DNA of 64,000 nt from Kovacikia minuta CCNUW1 (GTDB taxonomy: Bacteria; Cyanobacteriota; Cyanobacteriia; Leptolyngbyales; Leptolyngbyaceae), in the NCBI RefSeq assembly GCF_020091585.1, contig NZ_CP083583.1:558001-622000 (forward strand), given 5' to 3'. The notes beneath the pieces were generated by a model, which had not been told where the DNA came from, did not search any database, and was given only the letters and a program-made list of their open reading frames with translations. A program made the translations under genes and the position numbers. Within the stretch, counting starts at the first letter, position 1, and each line of letters starts with the position of its first letter. This document shows positions 19,040-29,092 of the stretch, piece by piece.

Positions 19040-19131
19040 GAATGGCACTGACTCAAGGAATTTTAGATCCCCGGATTCTCGAAGAATCCGGGGATCTGCG
19101 CGCTTAATTTTTGCTTATTTCAGTGCCATTC
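19040..19131. mobile_element. 92-bp MITE, same family as 562-781
   Basis: Ends are GAATGGCACTGA and CAGTGCCATTC as in the copy at 562. Flanking 10-mers ACCTATAGCC and ACCGATAGCT agree at eight of ten positions, so the target duplication has begun to decay. The inside is mostly a perfect 14-bp hairpin (GATCCCCGGATTCT, 3-base loop, complement). Confidence 0.75.
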
Positions 19132-19178
19132 ACCGATAGCTGGTTTCATTTGGATTAACTGCACCCCCCCCCCTTCAC

Positions 19179-19366
19179 CTACGGTGTACACACAAGTCGA
19201 TCGCTGATTCGTTTTCCGAAAACCTGATCCTCCACAACCTTGATTTCTCGTTGCCGGTTCTCAATAAGCCGAGATTATTGAGATTTCAGCCAATTTCCAA
19301 AGTTGAGGCAGAGCAAGGGTTTCAGGACTTGTGTTCACAGATTTCCGACTTGTGTGTACACGGTAG
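19179..19366. mobile_element. 188-bp MITE derived from the neighbouring IS4 element
   Basis: Its ends CTACGGTGTACACACAAG and CTTGTGTGTACACGGTAG are the ends of the full IS4 copy at 20689-22172. It is bracketed by a CCCCCCTTCAC duplication (19168-19178 and 19367-19377). No coding sequence. The transposase next door can presumably move it. Confidence 0.8.
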
Positions 19367-19456
19367 CCCCCCTTCACAAGACTGTGCTTAGAGGGTGTTT
19401 GAAAAGTCCTACTGTCGGTAGCAAAGATGCGATCCCCCTAAATCCCCCTTATTAAG

Positions 19457-20644
19457 TAGGGTTGATTTATTCTAGCCAGAGGGGAAGTCAAGCATCGGCA
19501 ATAGCTGAGAAAAGTCGTTTTTGAGAAGGTCGATCGCAGTTGTAATCGAGCGATGCCCCGCTCGGCGGAATAAGGTAATCGACAAGTTGCGAATCAACGC
19601 CATCAAGGTAGCCGCAGCAGGAGCAGAAATGGAGTGAGTGTCTTCCCTCAGCACCACATCTTTGACCCAATGCAACAGATTCTCGATACCCCAATGAGCC
19701 CGAATGCGCCCTTGCAAGGCATCTGCCTTGTCCGTCCAACTGGTGATGTAGTAGCGATGCTCTAAATACGGTTGCCCTTGACGATGACCGCAGCGAATCA
19801 CCTCGACTCCCTGTTGGGCACCGCTCCACTGGTCTTTGAACGCATCAGGCAAGGGAAAGACTGACGCAATGCGGGTCGTTTGACGACTACGAGTGGTTTC
19901 GCTATCGAGATGAACACTCACGACTTCATCACTTTGTGCCAATGCCTGCAATTGTTGATAAAGCGTCTTCTGATTGGCTTTAACGGTAATCACATAATCA
20001 TTACCCTGCTGATGAATCAACTCAACTGTTTTTTTGGGCGTGCAAAGCATCCAAGCTGATCGTGACTCCCGATAACTGCAATCGCTCTAACAGGTCATAG
20101 ACTACCTGAATCTCGCTTCTGTCCCCATTGTCAAAAGCCGCTTGCCCCACCACCAATCCTTGCTCCAGTTGGAACACCGAGACGACGTTAACAAAGTTTT
20201 GCTCTGAACCATGAGCATTGTTAACCGTATTCCTCAAGCTTTTGCCATCCACCGCACAGTTTTCTCCAGCTTGCATTAATCCTGCTGTTTGTGCCCAACT
20301 GTTGAATGCATCGGCAACCGCATTAAAGTCAATCTCTAGCAATAACCGTCGAATCGTTGAATAACTCGGTAATGCTGCTCGTCGTAACCCTAACTGTTCG
20401 GAGAGGGTCTCTTGATGTCGTAGCATAAAGCGAGTTAACCCACGATAACCGCGATAGCCGCTCATTGTTCCCAGAATGATTAACAACAGAAACACCCAGA
20501 GCGGATAGCGCTGTCCAGCACCACGTCGATGGTCAGGAATGGTTTTGAGAGCTTCAATGAGAGTCATGATGAGCTTTGGAAACGGGTATCTATATGTCCT
20601 CCTGATCTAGCTTAATAATCCTCTACTAGAATGAATCAACCCTA
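19457..20644 (-). mobile_element. ISAs1-family insertion sequence
   Basis: Terminal repeats TAGGGTTGATTTATTCTAG (19457-19475) and the inverted TAGGGTTGATTCATTCTAG (20626-20644) differ at one base. The flanks CCCTTATTAAG and CCCTTTTTAAG match at ten of eleven bases and are the likely target duplication. It carries a single transposase gene split by a frameshift. Confidence 0.85.
19472..20567 (-). pseudogene. ISAs1-family transposase, split by a -1 shift at an A7 run
   Basis: The upstream part (20567 to about 20022) begins MTLIEALKTIPDHRRGAGQR, the DUF4277-like N-terminus and DDE start of the family (CAVDGKSLRNT). The downstream part (20050 to 19472) has VKANQKTLYQQLQAL, RYYITSW, RAHWGIENLLHWVKDVVLRE and NLSITLFRR. 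The frames join at seven A residues (LDALHAQK/KTVELI). ISAs1 transposases are normally one frame, so this is either a mutation or slippage that still yields the full protein. Confidence 0.85.
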
Positions 20645-20688
20645 CCCTTTTTAAGGGGACTTTAAGCCTGTTTCCCCCCTTAAAAAGG

Positions 20689-22112
20689 CTACCGTGTACA
20701 CACAAGTGGGGCTTGAGCTAGTTTCCACCCGATGAAGATTGCCTCAAACTGCCGCAAACCATGAATTAGAGTAGGCATTCCGGGGGGACGTTGGGAGCGA
20801 TAACCCGACCATCCTCCTAAGCGAGCAATTAACCAGGTTGCCCAAGCTAAAGAACTGGGAGGATGAGGATTCTGCTGTTTTTGAGTGTGTCCTTGCAACG
20901 TCGGTTCTAGCTGAGTGAGGCATTGCTGCTGTTCATCGCTAAAGGCAACAGAGGCAGATAACTCAGGGTTATCTCGCCCTTCCACCAGTTGTAGGACTCG
21001 CACGGCAATCGACAGCGCCAGCACAGTCAAGCGTTGAATGGCATCTACCGATTCCAGTTGCGTCGCTTCGAGATTGAGTCCGGCCTGTTTGAGGGTGGCA
21101 AACAGTTGTTCAATCCGCCAGCGCCAGCAGTACCACTGAATGACTTGGAGTGCCTGTTCTAAGCAAACGACTTCATGAGTGGTCAACAGTCGCCAATGAA
21201 TCGGTTGTTGTCCAGGGGGTGGGTTGACTTCCTGTGCCTCTACGGCGTAGAGACCCACACTGGGAGGATAGTCGTGAGCGTTGAGGTTGTCGGGTCGCCG
21301 GATCTCAACCTTCGCCACACGCACAACTAGCAATGCCTCTCGTGCAGTTTGCCCTCGACGGGGATCTTCTACCACTTGCACGGTGTAACTTCCCTGAACG
21401 GGTTGAATCGTCAGGTAGTCATAGAGCGATAACGACTGATGCCACAGACGACGATTTTGACACACCCTGATTAATAAATGGGTTTGAGCGTCTGGAACCG
21501 TCGCCCATTCTTCATACAGGTCGCTTTCACGGTCGCCGATATGAGTGATTAACCTCGCTCCTCCAGCCCTCAAACATCGGTTGCTGCCTTCAGCCGATCG
21601 CAGCCATTTGTAGGATTCCTTTTCCTCAATCGGCAGGTGTTGATAGTCGCGTTGATGTTTATCGCTATGGTCGATGTCACGACTCCACAAATGAATGGTA
21701 CTTAACCCTAATGGAAAGCCAGTCTCGGCATTCAGCACCAGGGTTGGATGAATGAAAAACCCAACATCTCGGTCGTTGCCAACGACCCCAAGTCCTTGCG
21801 GCTTTAACCGCCCTGCATGGGACTGCAAGTTAACCTCACTGCTATCACTAATCGATAACACATGCAATCCTTCCACCTGCGCCTGGCACTGGTCAGCAAC
21901 ACTCCGCACTAACTCGGATATCGTCACGTTTTCATTCTCCAAGAAACGATAGTAGCCAATCTGTTCAGCTCGATTTTGGCTGATTTGGCGAATGTTTACC
22001 GATTGGTGCTGAAGCATTGCTTCATACAGTGCCGCCCCCTTTTGACTAAACGAGGGTCACCAAATGCAGTTCCTTTGATTTGTGCTGCATGAATGAGAAT
22101 GGGGTTATCCAT
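20689..22112 (-). pseudogene. IS4-family transposase with N-terminal frameshift
   Basis: The main frame (22017-20689, 442 codons) contains the catalytic blocks: LSISDSSEVNLQSHAG with the first Asp, THIGDRESDLYEEW with the second and the signature YCWRWRIEQLFATLKQAGL (Y-x2-R-x3-E-x6-K, third acidic residue). The family N-terminus (MDNPILIHAAQIKGTAFGDP) is present upstream at 22112 but in another frame; one G is missing in a run near 22043. The stop codon lies inside the terminal repeat. Without slippage only the shortened protein is made. Confidence 0.85.
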
Positions 22113-22172
22113 AATCAATGAGAGTTTTGAGGAGCTACCTTAGTCTAGGCTCGATTTGTGTGTACACGGTAG
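20689..22172 (-). mobile_element. IS4-family insertion sequence
   Basis: Inverted ends CTACCGTGTACACACAAG (20689) and its complement ending at 22172. The flanks CCTTAAAAAGG and CCTTGTTAAGG agree at eight of eleven bases, a possible aged duplication or the two sides of a palindromic target. The length of 1484 bp is normal for the family. Confidence 0.85.
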
Positions 22173-22389
22173 CCTTGTTAAGGGGGTTAGGGGGGATCTC
22201 TGAGTGTTACATCTTACAGTCCATACCTTTTCAAACATCCTCTAAGCGATTTCCCATCCTCCACTAAAGGAACAGGAACGTTCCCTTCCTGAGGAGGAGC
22301 TTATACTAAGCCCGAAACGTACACAGGACACATTATCGAGTGAAGCAGTTCAAACAATTCAGGCAGATTACCCGCATCAACAATAACCG

Positions 22390-23448
22390 TTAATCAACCA
22401 GAATATTTCCCTGGTGCCCAGCGTTGTTGTACTGCTTCAGAACGGTTTCAGCGATCGCTTTTCCTTCCCCCACAGCGACTAATGCCACACAGGCACCACC
22501 AAATCCTGCTCCTGTCAGGCGTGCCCCGTATACCCCTGAAGTGTTTTGCAGGAGGTCTACTAACTGGTCTAAAGCAGGCACAGAAACCTCGTAATCCTCT
22601 CTTAAACTGCGATGGGAGGCATTCATTAATTCACCAAAGGTTTTAGCCGAAACCCCTTCTACCGCCTTCAGGACTCGATTATTTTCAGTAATGACATGCC
22701 TGGCACGTTGGCGAATGGGTTCGGGCAGAGATTCGACCCGTTGCGGATCGCTGATGTCCCGTAATGCTTTAACCCCCAACTGACGTGCTGCGGCTTCGCA
22801 TTCTGCCCGCCGCTGGTTGTAGCCGCTGCTGGCAAGAGACCGCGCCACACCACTATCAATTACAACAATTTCGGCTTCCGTTGGAAAAGGAAGGATCTGG
22901 CGGTCAAGCGTGCGCGTATCGAGAAACAACAGGTGTTCCGTATCCGCAAGGCTACATGCCATCTGGTCTAAAATGCCACAGTTGACTCCTGCATACTGAA
23001 TCTCCGCCTGTTGCCCCAGTTGAGCAATTGTCACATCATCCAGATCAAGGTTAAGCAGTGATCGCAATCCCCGTAGGGTTGCCACTTCTAAAGCTGCACT
23101 ACTGGATAAACCTGAACCAATGGGGACAGCAGAAGTGACAAACAAATTGATCGGAGGAATGGAATAACCTGTCTCCTCTAATACTCGAATACAGCCATCA
23201 ATATAACGGGCAAATCCGGGAGGTGTCGATTCAGCAGGATGAATATCAATCCATTCTTCGAGTTCAGCAGAGTAAAAATGATGGCGATCGTTTAGACTCT
23301 GCCCAATGTAAACCGTGGTTTGTTGAGGGATCGCAGTCGGTAAAACAAAGCCATCATTATAGTCGGTGTGTTCGCCCAATAAATTTACCCGTCCCGGCGC
23401 ACTTGCTTCGACTTCAAAAGCAGCGTTAAAGATTTGCTTAAAATCCAT
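22390..23448 (-). CDS. galK: Galactokinase
   Basis: A ~352-residue GHMP kinase that phosphorylates galactose at C1. Signature GRVNLLGEHTDYNDGFVLP (20-38) is the galactokinase motif; the ATP loop is VPIGSGLSSSAALEVA; GARLTGAGFGGACVAL is the third GHMP motif. The start is placed at MDFKQIF, the usual N-terminus, not at the upstream in-frame ATG. No other Leloir genes are nearby; mobile elements flank it on both sides. Confidence 0.95.
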   Translation of the reverse strand: MDFKQIFNAAFEVEASAPGRVNLLGEHTDYNDGFVLPTAIPQQTTVYIGQSLNDRHHFYSAELEEWIDIHPAESTPPGFARYIDGCIRVLEETGYSIPPINLFVTSAVPIGSGLSSSAALEVATLRGLRSLLNLDLDDVTIAQLGQQAEIQYAGVNCGILDQMACSLADTEHLLFLDTRTLDRQILPFPTEAEIVVIDSGVARSLASSGYNQRRAECEAAARQLGVKALRDISDPQRVESLPEPIRQRARHVITENNRVLKAVEGVSAKTFGELMNASHRSLREDYEVSVPALDQLVDLLQNTSGVYGARLTGAGFGGACVALVAVGEGKAIAETVLKQYNNAGHQGNILVD

Positions 23449-23503
23449 AGTTACTAGACAGATGGGCAAAATTAAATGTAGATATGAGGCGTCAACTACC
23501 TTT

Positions 23504-25308
23504 GGTTCTTCCAAGCTTTTGGTGAAGCGATCGAGAATCAGAAATGGATGATGATTTTGAAAACAGTTTGCTAAGCCACGATAAAACGCTTCCTCAGCAG
23601 CTCTAAACCAGCCCGTCCGTACATCTGCCGTTTTACCATCTTTAAGCGATTGTTGAAGCCTTCGACCATGCCATTGCTTACCTCTAAAACCATGCTGGCT
23701 CGCACCGCAGCATAATCCTCAAAAAGACTCTTTGCGAAGGCTTGAAACGGTTTGAGTTTGCTCTTAAACACCTTCATCAGCCAAGGCTCAAACCCTTCTG
23801 CCCTACGTTCGCGCAGCAATTGGGAAAACTCCTGCGCTAACTCAACCGCTTTATTCAAATCTGGATGTGCCGCGACCAAGCGAGCCAACAAATCGACTTC
23901 TTCTGTATCTCGATGCTGTTCGGGTTTAACAATCAGAAAACTAGCGCGACGTGCGGTGAAGGGTGGCAATTGTGGGTCGCTCACTTTCGCTGCCCCTGGA
24001 GTCGAGATGGCTCGTCTCGGTGGTATGCCTTGGGCTTGCCGCAGTTGTTTGAGGTAGCGCATCAGGGTCCGGGCACTCCCGGTGTAACCCAGTTGTTGCA
24101 AGAAAACCATTAACAGTGCGCTCTCCTGAATGCCATCATTCCACCACGCTAGAATCTTTGGCTTGTAGGAGTCGAGGATGCTGCGACCAAAGGTGGCTCG
24201 TCGAACAGGAACCTCCGCCAGCCCAGAGGAGCAGAGTTTACGTTGAACCGTTCGCTCACTTACCCCCACCGCCTTGGCAATTGCCCGCTGCGTCCATTGT
24301 TGCTGGTGTAATCTTCTCATTTCCTGGTCTTGTTCGACTCGACGTTGGTGATTCGCCAAGGCTTGGGCTTGAGCATCGACAGTGGCGGTTGGCAGGGCGA
24401 TGACGACCACTGTCTCTGGGGATGTTTTGGCTTGTCGCCATTGTTCTTCAACCGCTTTCAACTGAGAACTGTAGCCGTTTAGCAGCTTCTCTAGAGTCTC
24501 CTGTAAGTTCTGCATGAGATGGAACCGATCCGCCACCTGCTCCGCATTGGGTGCGCCTTCGTTCATCCCACGGCGGTAGGTGGCCGAACGGTCTCGTGAC
24601 AACACCTCCACCCCTGGGTGCTGGGCCAACCATTGGGCTAAGGTTTCTGCTTTGCGATCAGCTAGCAGCGCAAGCGGACGATGTCGTTCGAGATCCACCA
24701 GAAGGGTGCCGTATTGCTGTCCTTTGCGAAAGGCAAAGTCATCGACTCCCAGGATTTTGGGCACCTCAAATTCAGGTAGAGGAAGTTTTGCAAGCACATT
24801 CAACAGGGTGCTGCCGCAAACTTCAGTACCGACTTGATGGGACAAACGCGCACCCGCAGCACCGCCTAACGCCAGACCAATCGCTTCGAGTCGCTGCACC
24901 AATCGAACGGTTTCCCTCGCCCAGGGGGCCGCAATGTCAGGAATTCGCTCGGTGAAAATACGCCGAATGCAACCTGGAGTATCACAGAAAAACTTACTGA
25001 CTTGCACGGTTAGAGTCAACTTGAAATGAACACAAGGTAAATCAGCCAGGGTGCGCTGATAACGGCTGTGAGTACGGGCAGACCGGGGGCCACACACCGG
25101 ACATTTTGCAAGATGTTGGGTGGAAAGCACACTCAAAGTCAGCTGCTGTTCCTCAGTATCGAGTTCACAGTGTTCCAACTGATGTTTGCTGGAATCAGGC
25201 AATAACTGTTGAAAAAACGGTCGGGTCTGAGTCGTAATTAAGTTGAAGATAGGCAGATCCTCCTGATTTCCCTTCATTGTAACTTTTCACCAAAAGGTCG
25301 GAAGAACC
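23504..25308 (-). mobile_element. ISL3-family insertion sequence
   Basis: GGTTCTTCCAAGCTTTTGGT at 23504 and the inverted GGTTCTTCCGACCTTTTGGT ending at 25308 are the terminal repeats. It carries one intact transposase. An 8-bp target duplication is not visible, which may reflect later rearrangement with the IS630 fragment on its right. Confidence 0.85.
23571..25277 (-). CDS. ISL3-family transposase
   Basis: 568 residues, full length. N-terminal zinc-ribbon (CPVCGPRSARTHSRYQRTL and FCDTPGC), then the DDE domain starting ILGVDDFAFRKGQQYGTLLV, DLERHRPLALLADRK and the second Asp near DRSATYRRGMNEGAPNAEQV ADRFH; the Glu lies in LEVSNGMVEGFNNRLK. A helix-turn-helix (IAKAVGVSERTVQRKL) is inserted between, as in long members of the family. 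Reading frame intact, so probably active. Confidence 0.93.
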   Translation of the reverse strand: MKGNQEDLPIFNLITTQTRPFFQQLLPDSSKHQLEHCELDTEEQQLTLSVLSTQHLAKCPVCGPRSARTHSRYQRTLADLPCVHFKLTLTVQVSKFFCDTPGCIRRIFTERIPDIAAPWARETVRLVQRLEAIGLALGGAAGARLSHQVGTEVCGSTLLNVLAKLPLPEFEVPKILGVDDFAFRKGQQYGTLLVDLERHRPLALLADRKAETLAQWLAQHPGVEVLSRDRSATYRRGMNEGAPNAEQVADRFHLMQNLQETLEKLLNGYSSQLKAVEEQWRQAKTSPETVVVIALPTATVDAQAQALANHQRRVEQDQEMRRLHQQQWTQRAIAKAVGVSERTVQRKLCSSGLAEVPVRRATFGRSILDSYKPKILAWWNDGIQESALLMVFLQQLGYTGSARTLMRYLKQLRQAQGIPPRRAISTPGAAKVSDPQLPPFTARRASFLIVKPEQHRDTEEVDLLARLVAAHPDLNKAVELAQEFSQLLRERRAEGFEPWLMKVFKSKLKPFQAFAKSLFEDYAAVRASMVLEVSNGMVEGFNNRLKMVKRQMYGRAGLELLRKRFIVA

Positions 25309-25651
25309 CAATGTAATTGTCATTTCACAAGTGTGGGGTTGAGATGCCGATCCGGACGGTGGGGTTGTATTTGTGGCGCTGGGGCTACAGTCCCCAGAAA
25401 CCGCTCAAACGAGCTTATGAGCAAGACCCAGAAGCCGTAGAGGAGTGGTTAGAGCACACCTACCCGAGCATTGAGCACCGTGCCAAAACTGAAGCAGCCG
25501 AGATTGCGTGGGGGGATGAGTCAGGACTGCGCTCAGATGCTCAAGCAGGACGAGGATATGCACCGATTGGAGAAACACCTGAGATTCATCTGAGTCAGAA
25601 GCAACGAGTGCGAGTCAACTTCATTGCCAGCGTCAGCAACCAGGGTAACTC
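25309..25651 (+). pseudogene. Internal fragment of an IS630-family transposase
   Basis: An open frame reads PIRTVGLYLWRWGYSPQKPL, IAWGDESGLRSDAQAGRGYA and ends VNFIASVSNQG. This is the end of the HTH region and the first catalytic Asp (GDES) of IS630 transposases. It is cut on the left by the ISL3 end and on the right by the IS110 copy; the other parts are missing. Confidence 0.85.
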
Positions 25652-27010
25652 CTAAGAAACACACTCCGGGGCAGCAGGTTTGGCAACAAGGTCAAATCCG
25701 AGCGCCCGCGCCTTTTTCTTAAGGTTCTTGACCACTCGTTCTTGATCCTGCTGCTCATAAGTTTCCATGCCTGGATCGACAAACGCCTCGCCGGAAGTCC
25801 ACAGGTGATAGAAGATGCGAGCGAGTTTGTGAGCCGTTGCCGTAATTGCTTTGGGTGCGCCAAGTCGCGCTTGCATCCGACGATGAAATGCACCCAAGGC
25901 AGAATGGGATCGCACCAAGGTCTGTGCTGCCATTCGTAGCGCTGTTGCAACGCGATTAGCCACTTGGCGAGTCTGCGAACTCTTGCGCTTGCCGCCTGTG
26001 ATTCGGCTGCCTGGACACAGCCCTAAGCAAGAGGCAAAATGCTTAGCTGAGGGAAATTTTGACGGGTCTAAGCCCAACTCAGACAACAGCGTCAGGACGG
26101 TGAGGACTCCAAAGCCATCAATTTGAGTGAAGTCCACGCCACTGATGCGGTACAAATGCGTTCGCAAATCAAAGCTTGGGGCATTTCCGGGTTGTTTTTT
26201 TCCACGTCGTTTGGCAGCAGGTAAGGGGTTTGTGGCAACTTCAATGCGGTCTGCAAACTGATTGAGGCACGCTTCAATTTCAGCATCACAGGCGGCAATC
26301 TGGGTCTCAAAGACATCGTAGAGTTGTAATTCCTGATGCAGCACAAACACCAGTTCCGGGCGGTAGTCGCCATTCAATGCCGCCGCAATCTCATCCGTAC
26401 TGGCATGAATGCGGCGATCTTTGAGTGCTGCGAGTTTGTGCAAGTCTCGTTCGCCAGACACAATCGCCCGAATGATTGTAAGTCCAGTCGTGCCGCTGAT
26501 ATCGCTAATCACCCGGTGCAGTTGTACATTCATCTGAGTCAAGGCTTTTTGCATCCGCTGAATGTGAGTGCTGGCACTCTTGATCAAGGTATCGCGCTGG
26601 CGAATGTAGCTACGCAGCACACAGATTTGGTCATCAGGACGGAAGGAGCCTGCTAGTAACCCATCGCTATGGAGTTGTCGCAACCATTGACAGTCGAGCA
26701 CATCTCTTTTGCGTCCCGGTACGGTTTTTCCCTGTCGAGCATTGACTAACTTGACTTCAAATCCTTGCGTTTCGAGAATCTGAAATACCGCAATCCAATA
26801 CACTCCGGTTGCTTCCATTACCACGGTCTCAATGCCACACTGTTTGAGCCACGCTGCCATCGCATATAGGTCAGCGGTAAAACACCCAAAGCGGCGAACG
26901 CATTCACTGTCTCGTCCCTCTGGAACGCTCACCCAATGGTAGTCCGCGCCCAGATCAATGCCTGCGGCATTCGGATTGACCATCGAGAGTTCAGGCTGTG
27001 ATGACGGCAT
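25652..27010 (-). CDS. IS110-family transposase (DEDD recombinase)
   Basis: 452 residues. The N-terminal RuvC-like DEDD domain begins AAGIDLGADYHWVSVPEG, with VVMEATGVYWIAVFQ and GRKRDVLDCQWLRQLHSDGL. The C-terminal Tnp domain has DGFGVLTVLTLLSELG and FPSAKHFASCLGLCPGSRIT with the reactive-Ser region. Members are directed to their target by a bridge RNA encoded in the element's non-coding end. The frame is intact. It sits in the IS630 fragment. Confidence 0.93.
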   Translation of the reverse strand: MPSSQPELSMVNPNAAGIDLGADYHWVSVPEGRDSECVRRFGCFTADLYAMAAWLKQCGIETVVMEATGVYWIAVFQILETQGFEVKLVNARQGKTVPGRKRDVLDCQWLRQLHSDGLLAGSFRPDDQICVLRSYIRQRDTLIKSASTHIQRMQKALTQMNVQLHRVISDISGTTGLTIIRAIVSGERDLHKLAALKDRRIHASTDEIAAALNGDYRPELVFVLHQELQLYDVFETQIAACDAEIEACLNQFADRIEVATNPLPAAKRRGKKQPGNAPSFDLRTHLYRISGVDFTQIDGFGVLTVLTLLSELGLDPSKFPSAKHFASCLGLCPGSRITGGKRKSSQTRQVANRVATALRMAAQTLVRSHSALGAFHRRMQARLGAPKAITATAHKLARIFYHLWTSGEAFVDPGMETYEQQDQERVVKNLKKKARALGFDLVAKPAAPECVS

Positions 27011-27272
27011 GGATTCACCCTCCCTAGCATGGTTGAAAAGCTGCCCTGACCTGGATGGCGCTGCTCATACAGTCTCCTAAACGGGATAGTGGATCTCACT
27101 TCACCAACAGCTTAATCGCCACCTTCCAGAACCAGGCTGAGATACGGGCACTGACGCACCAGTGATAAATCGGTCTTTGCTATCAGGGCATTGCCTTCAC
27201 TGTAAAACACTGCTATGTCTCTCAACTTTAGTGTTTCTTTTTTTCTTAACGAACGCTTCCGTTCCTTAATGG
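27011..27272 (-). ncRNA. Non-coding end of the IS110 element, candidate bridge-RNA region
   Basis: About 260 bases upstream of the IS110 transposase contain no ORF of interest but several GC-rich stretches that could fold, as expected for the left end from which IS110 bridge RNAs are made. The exact end of the element cannot be read because IS110 copies lack inverted ends; a T-rich stretch near 27230-27245 may mark the border. Inference from the family, not from a visible RNA motif. Confidence 0.35.
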
Positions 27273-28536
27273 CTGAGATCTTGCACCAGTCTCAATAAGG
27301 GTTGCCAAAAGAGACAAAATCTGAAAGAAAGGGCGTAGTAAAAAAAATCAGAAGACGGTCATGGAAACCATTCTTCAACACGCCCAAGCATTAGTGTATA
27401 GCCTTCTCTGCTTGATGCCCAGTGCCGATCAAAAAGCTAGTCTCAAGGCTCTATTGGGGCTGTTTCTAGACGCTCAAGGTCATGCCTTACCTGCCCATAC
27501 CTCGGTCAAATCCGCCAGTGCGTTAAGTCGTTTTCTCAACCACTATGCCTGGTCCACCCGGAGTGTGATTCGCACGGCTCGTCAGGCAATATTACAGCAG
27601 ATTGCCACTCATTTGCCTCATACCAAAATACCGATCCGGATTTTGATTGACTTAACAACCTTAGAAAAAAGTGGCAAGTTTCGGCAGTTGAGTACGCCAA
27701 CCTCAGAACCCAATCACCCGGACCTCTGGGTGCGGGTTCTCAACGGCAAACGAGGTCTGCATCTGGTTGTCCTGTACCTCATCGTCGGTGAGTGGCGAGT
27801 ACCCTGGAACTTCCGGGTTTGGCGGGGCAAGGGCTATACCAGTCCTGCCCAGTTGGGATGCAAATTGTTGGCAACGGTGCCCCAGTCCCTGCTCAAGGGG
27901 CGAGTGGTGCTGGTGCAAGCCGATACCGAGTTTGGCACCGTTGAGTTTTTGCAGGCAGTGCGAAAGCGCTCCTGGCGAGCGGTCGTCGGACTCAGGAGCA
28001 ATCGCACCTTGCAAGATGGTCGTTCCTCAAAGACCTTTACCGGCACGCCCAGCGGGGTCTCCAGGTGGTTCTCAAGGACATCGATTATCCCCTTACCGTC
28101 TCCTGGTTTTGGCTCAAACGAACCGATGGTAAACGAGAATTGCGATTTGTCGCCTCCACCCATCCTTATTCTGGAGCCTATCTCGTCCAGTTGGGGCGCA
28201 AGCGTTGGGCGATTGAAGGCTTTTTCAAAACTGCCAAGCATCAGTTTGGGCTGCATTGTTTTGGTCAAAGCACAAAGTTAGGCGTGTATCGCTGGTTGAT
28301 TTTGTCGCTGATTGCCTATTTGTTAGCGCATTGGATGGATCAATGGTCACTACCACCTGTGCTGGAGTGGAAAAGTGCCAGTCGCTTAGCACTGCAAACG
28401 TTATTGCCCTCGATGGTCTGGTCTCAGTTACTCAAACAGATCCGAATGAGCACACATATTGCTGCACAATACGGCTTTGAAATTGTGCTCAAATCATTGC
28501 CTGACCCAGCTTACTGGGAAAGGTGCAAGATCTGAG
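27273..28536 (+). mobile_element. IS4-type insertion sequence, copy 1
   Basis: Ends CTGAGATCTTGCACC (27273) and GGTGCAAGATCTGAG (28522-28536) are inverted repeats with one or two mismatches. The same left end and 5' coding region recur at 58841-59474. It holds one transposase gene with a frameshift. Confidence 0.8.
27361..28535 (+). pseudogene. IS4-type transposase with frameshift (copy 1)
   Basis: The first part begins METILQHAQALVYSLLCLMP and has the first catalytic Asp in IRILIDLTTLEKSGKF and the second in VVLVQADTEFGTVEFL. The frame then breaks near 28023; the continuation (RHAQRGLQVVLKDIDYPLTV, RKRWAIEGFFKTAKHQFGL with the final Glu) is in the next frame and ends at 28535. A single base gain or loss explains it. 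All catalytic parts are still present, so the damage is recent. Confidence 0.85.
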
Positions 28537-28654
28537 GTAATATTCGCTTTATGCTCTACACCAGCAAGTTCACACAAGCCGTGTTTCCCTCTGTGACAAT
28601 ATGGATGAGACACCTGACCACTTTCAAATTACTGTCTAGTTCAGGTGAACTTCT

Positions 28655-29092
28655 ATGGTGATGCCTTCTGTCTCCACTCCTGCCCATAACGGCGCTCAAG
28701 CATCCGGTGTACGTAATCCCGAAGTGGTAGAAAAAGCACAACGTCGAATTTACACGGCTGAGTACAAGCTACGGATTCTTCAAGAAACCGACAGTTGTAG
28801 TGAAGGACAAATTGGTGCGATTTTGCGGCGTGAGGGACTGTACTCGTCGCACTTGACGACCTGGCGACGACAACGACAAGCCGGACAACTGGCAGCGTTA
28901 ACGGACAATAAGCGGGGGCGCAAACCTATGCCAGCCAATCCTTTGAATGCTGAGGTCGAGCGGTTGCGACGGGAGAATGAACGGCTCAGCCAACGGCTGC
29001 AACAAGCCGAGTTGATCATCGATATTCAAAAAAAAGCTTGTGCGATCTTAAACATCACGCTGGCGACGAACACCAGCGACACCAGCGATTGA
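28655..29092 (+). CDS. IS3-family OrfA (HTH and leucine zipper)
   Basis: 145 residues. RRIYTAEYKLRILQETDSCS and HLTTWRRQRQAG form the helix-turn-helix of the IS3 OrfA type; EVERLRRENERLSQRLQQAE is the leucine zipper used for multimerisation. The stop codon shares a base with the ATG of OrfB (TGATG). Confidence 0.85.
   Translation: MVMPSVSTPAHNGAQASGVRNPEVVEKAQRRIYTAEYKLRILQETDSCSEGQIGAILRREGLYSSHLTTWRRQRQAGQLAALTDNKRGRKPMPANPLNAEVERLRRENERLSQRLQQAELIIDIQKKACAILNITLATNTSDTSD

Larger units (their letters stand above)
19386..22247. mobile_element. Small AGAGG-type element interrupted by two IS copies
   Basis: AGAGGGTGTTTGAAAAG at 19389 and its inverted partner (CTTTTCAAACATCCTCT, ending about 22243) are terminal repeats of one element. 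Removing the ISAs1 and IS4 insertions leaves roughly 200 bp with no gene. Both insertions entered CCTTnnnAAGG-type palindromes within it. Confidence 0.7.

Noticed and set aside
22260-22300. GGAACGTTCC palindrome as an operator for galK
   Set aside because: It lies downstream of the galK stop, not at the promoter; at best part of a terminator or element end.
25317-25655. Independent 112-residue gene
   Set aside because: Clearly an internal piece of an IS630 transposase cut by elements on both sides.
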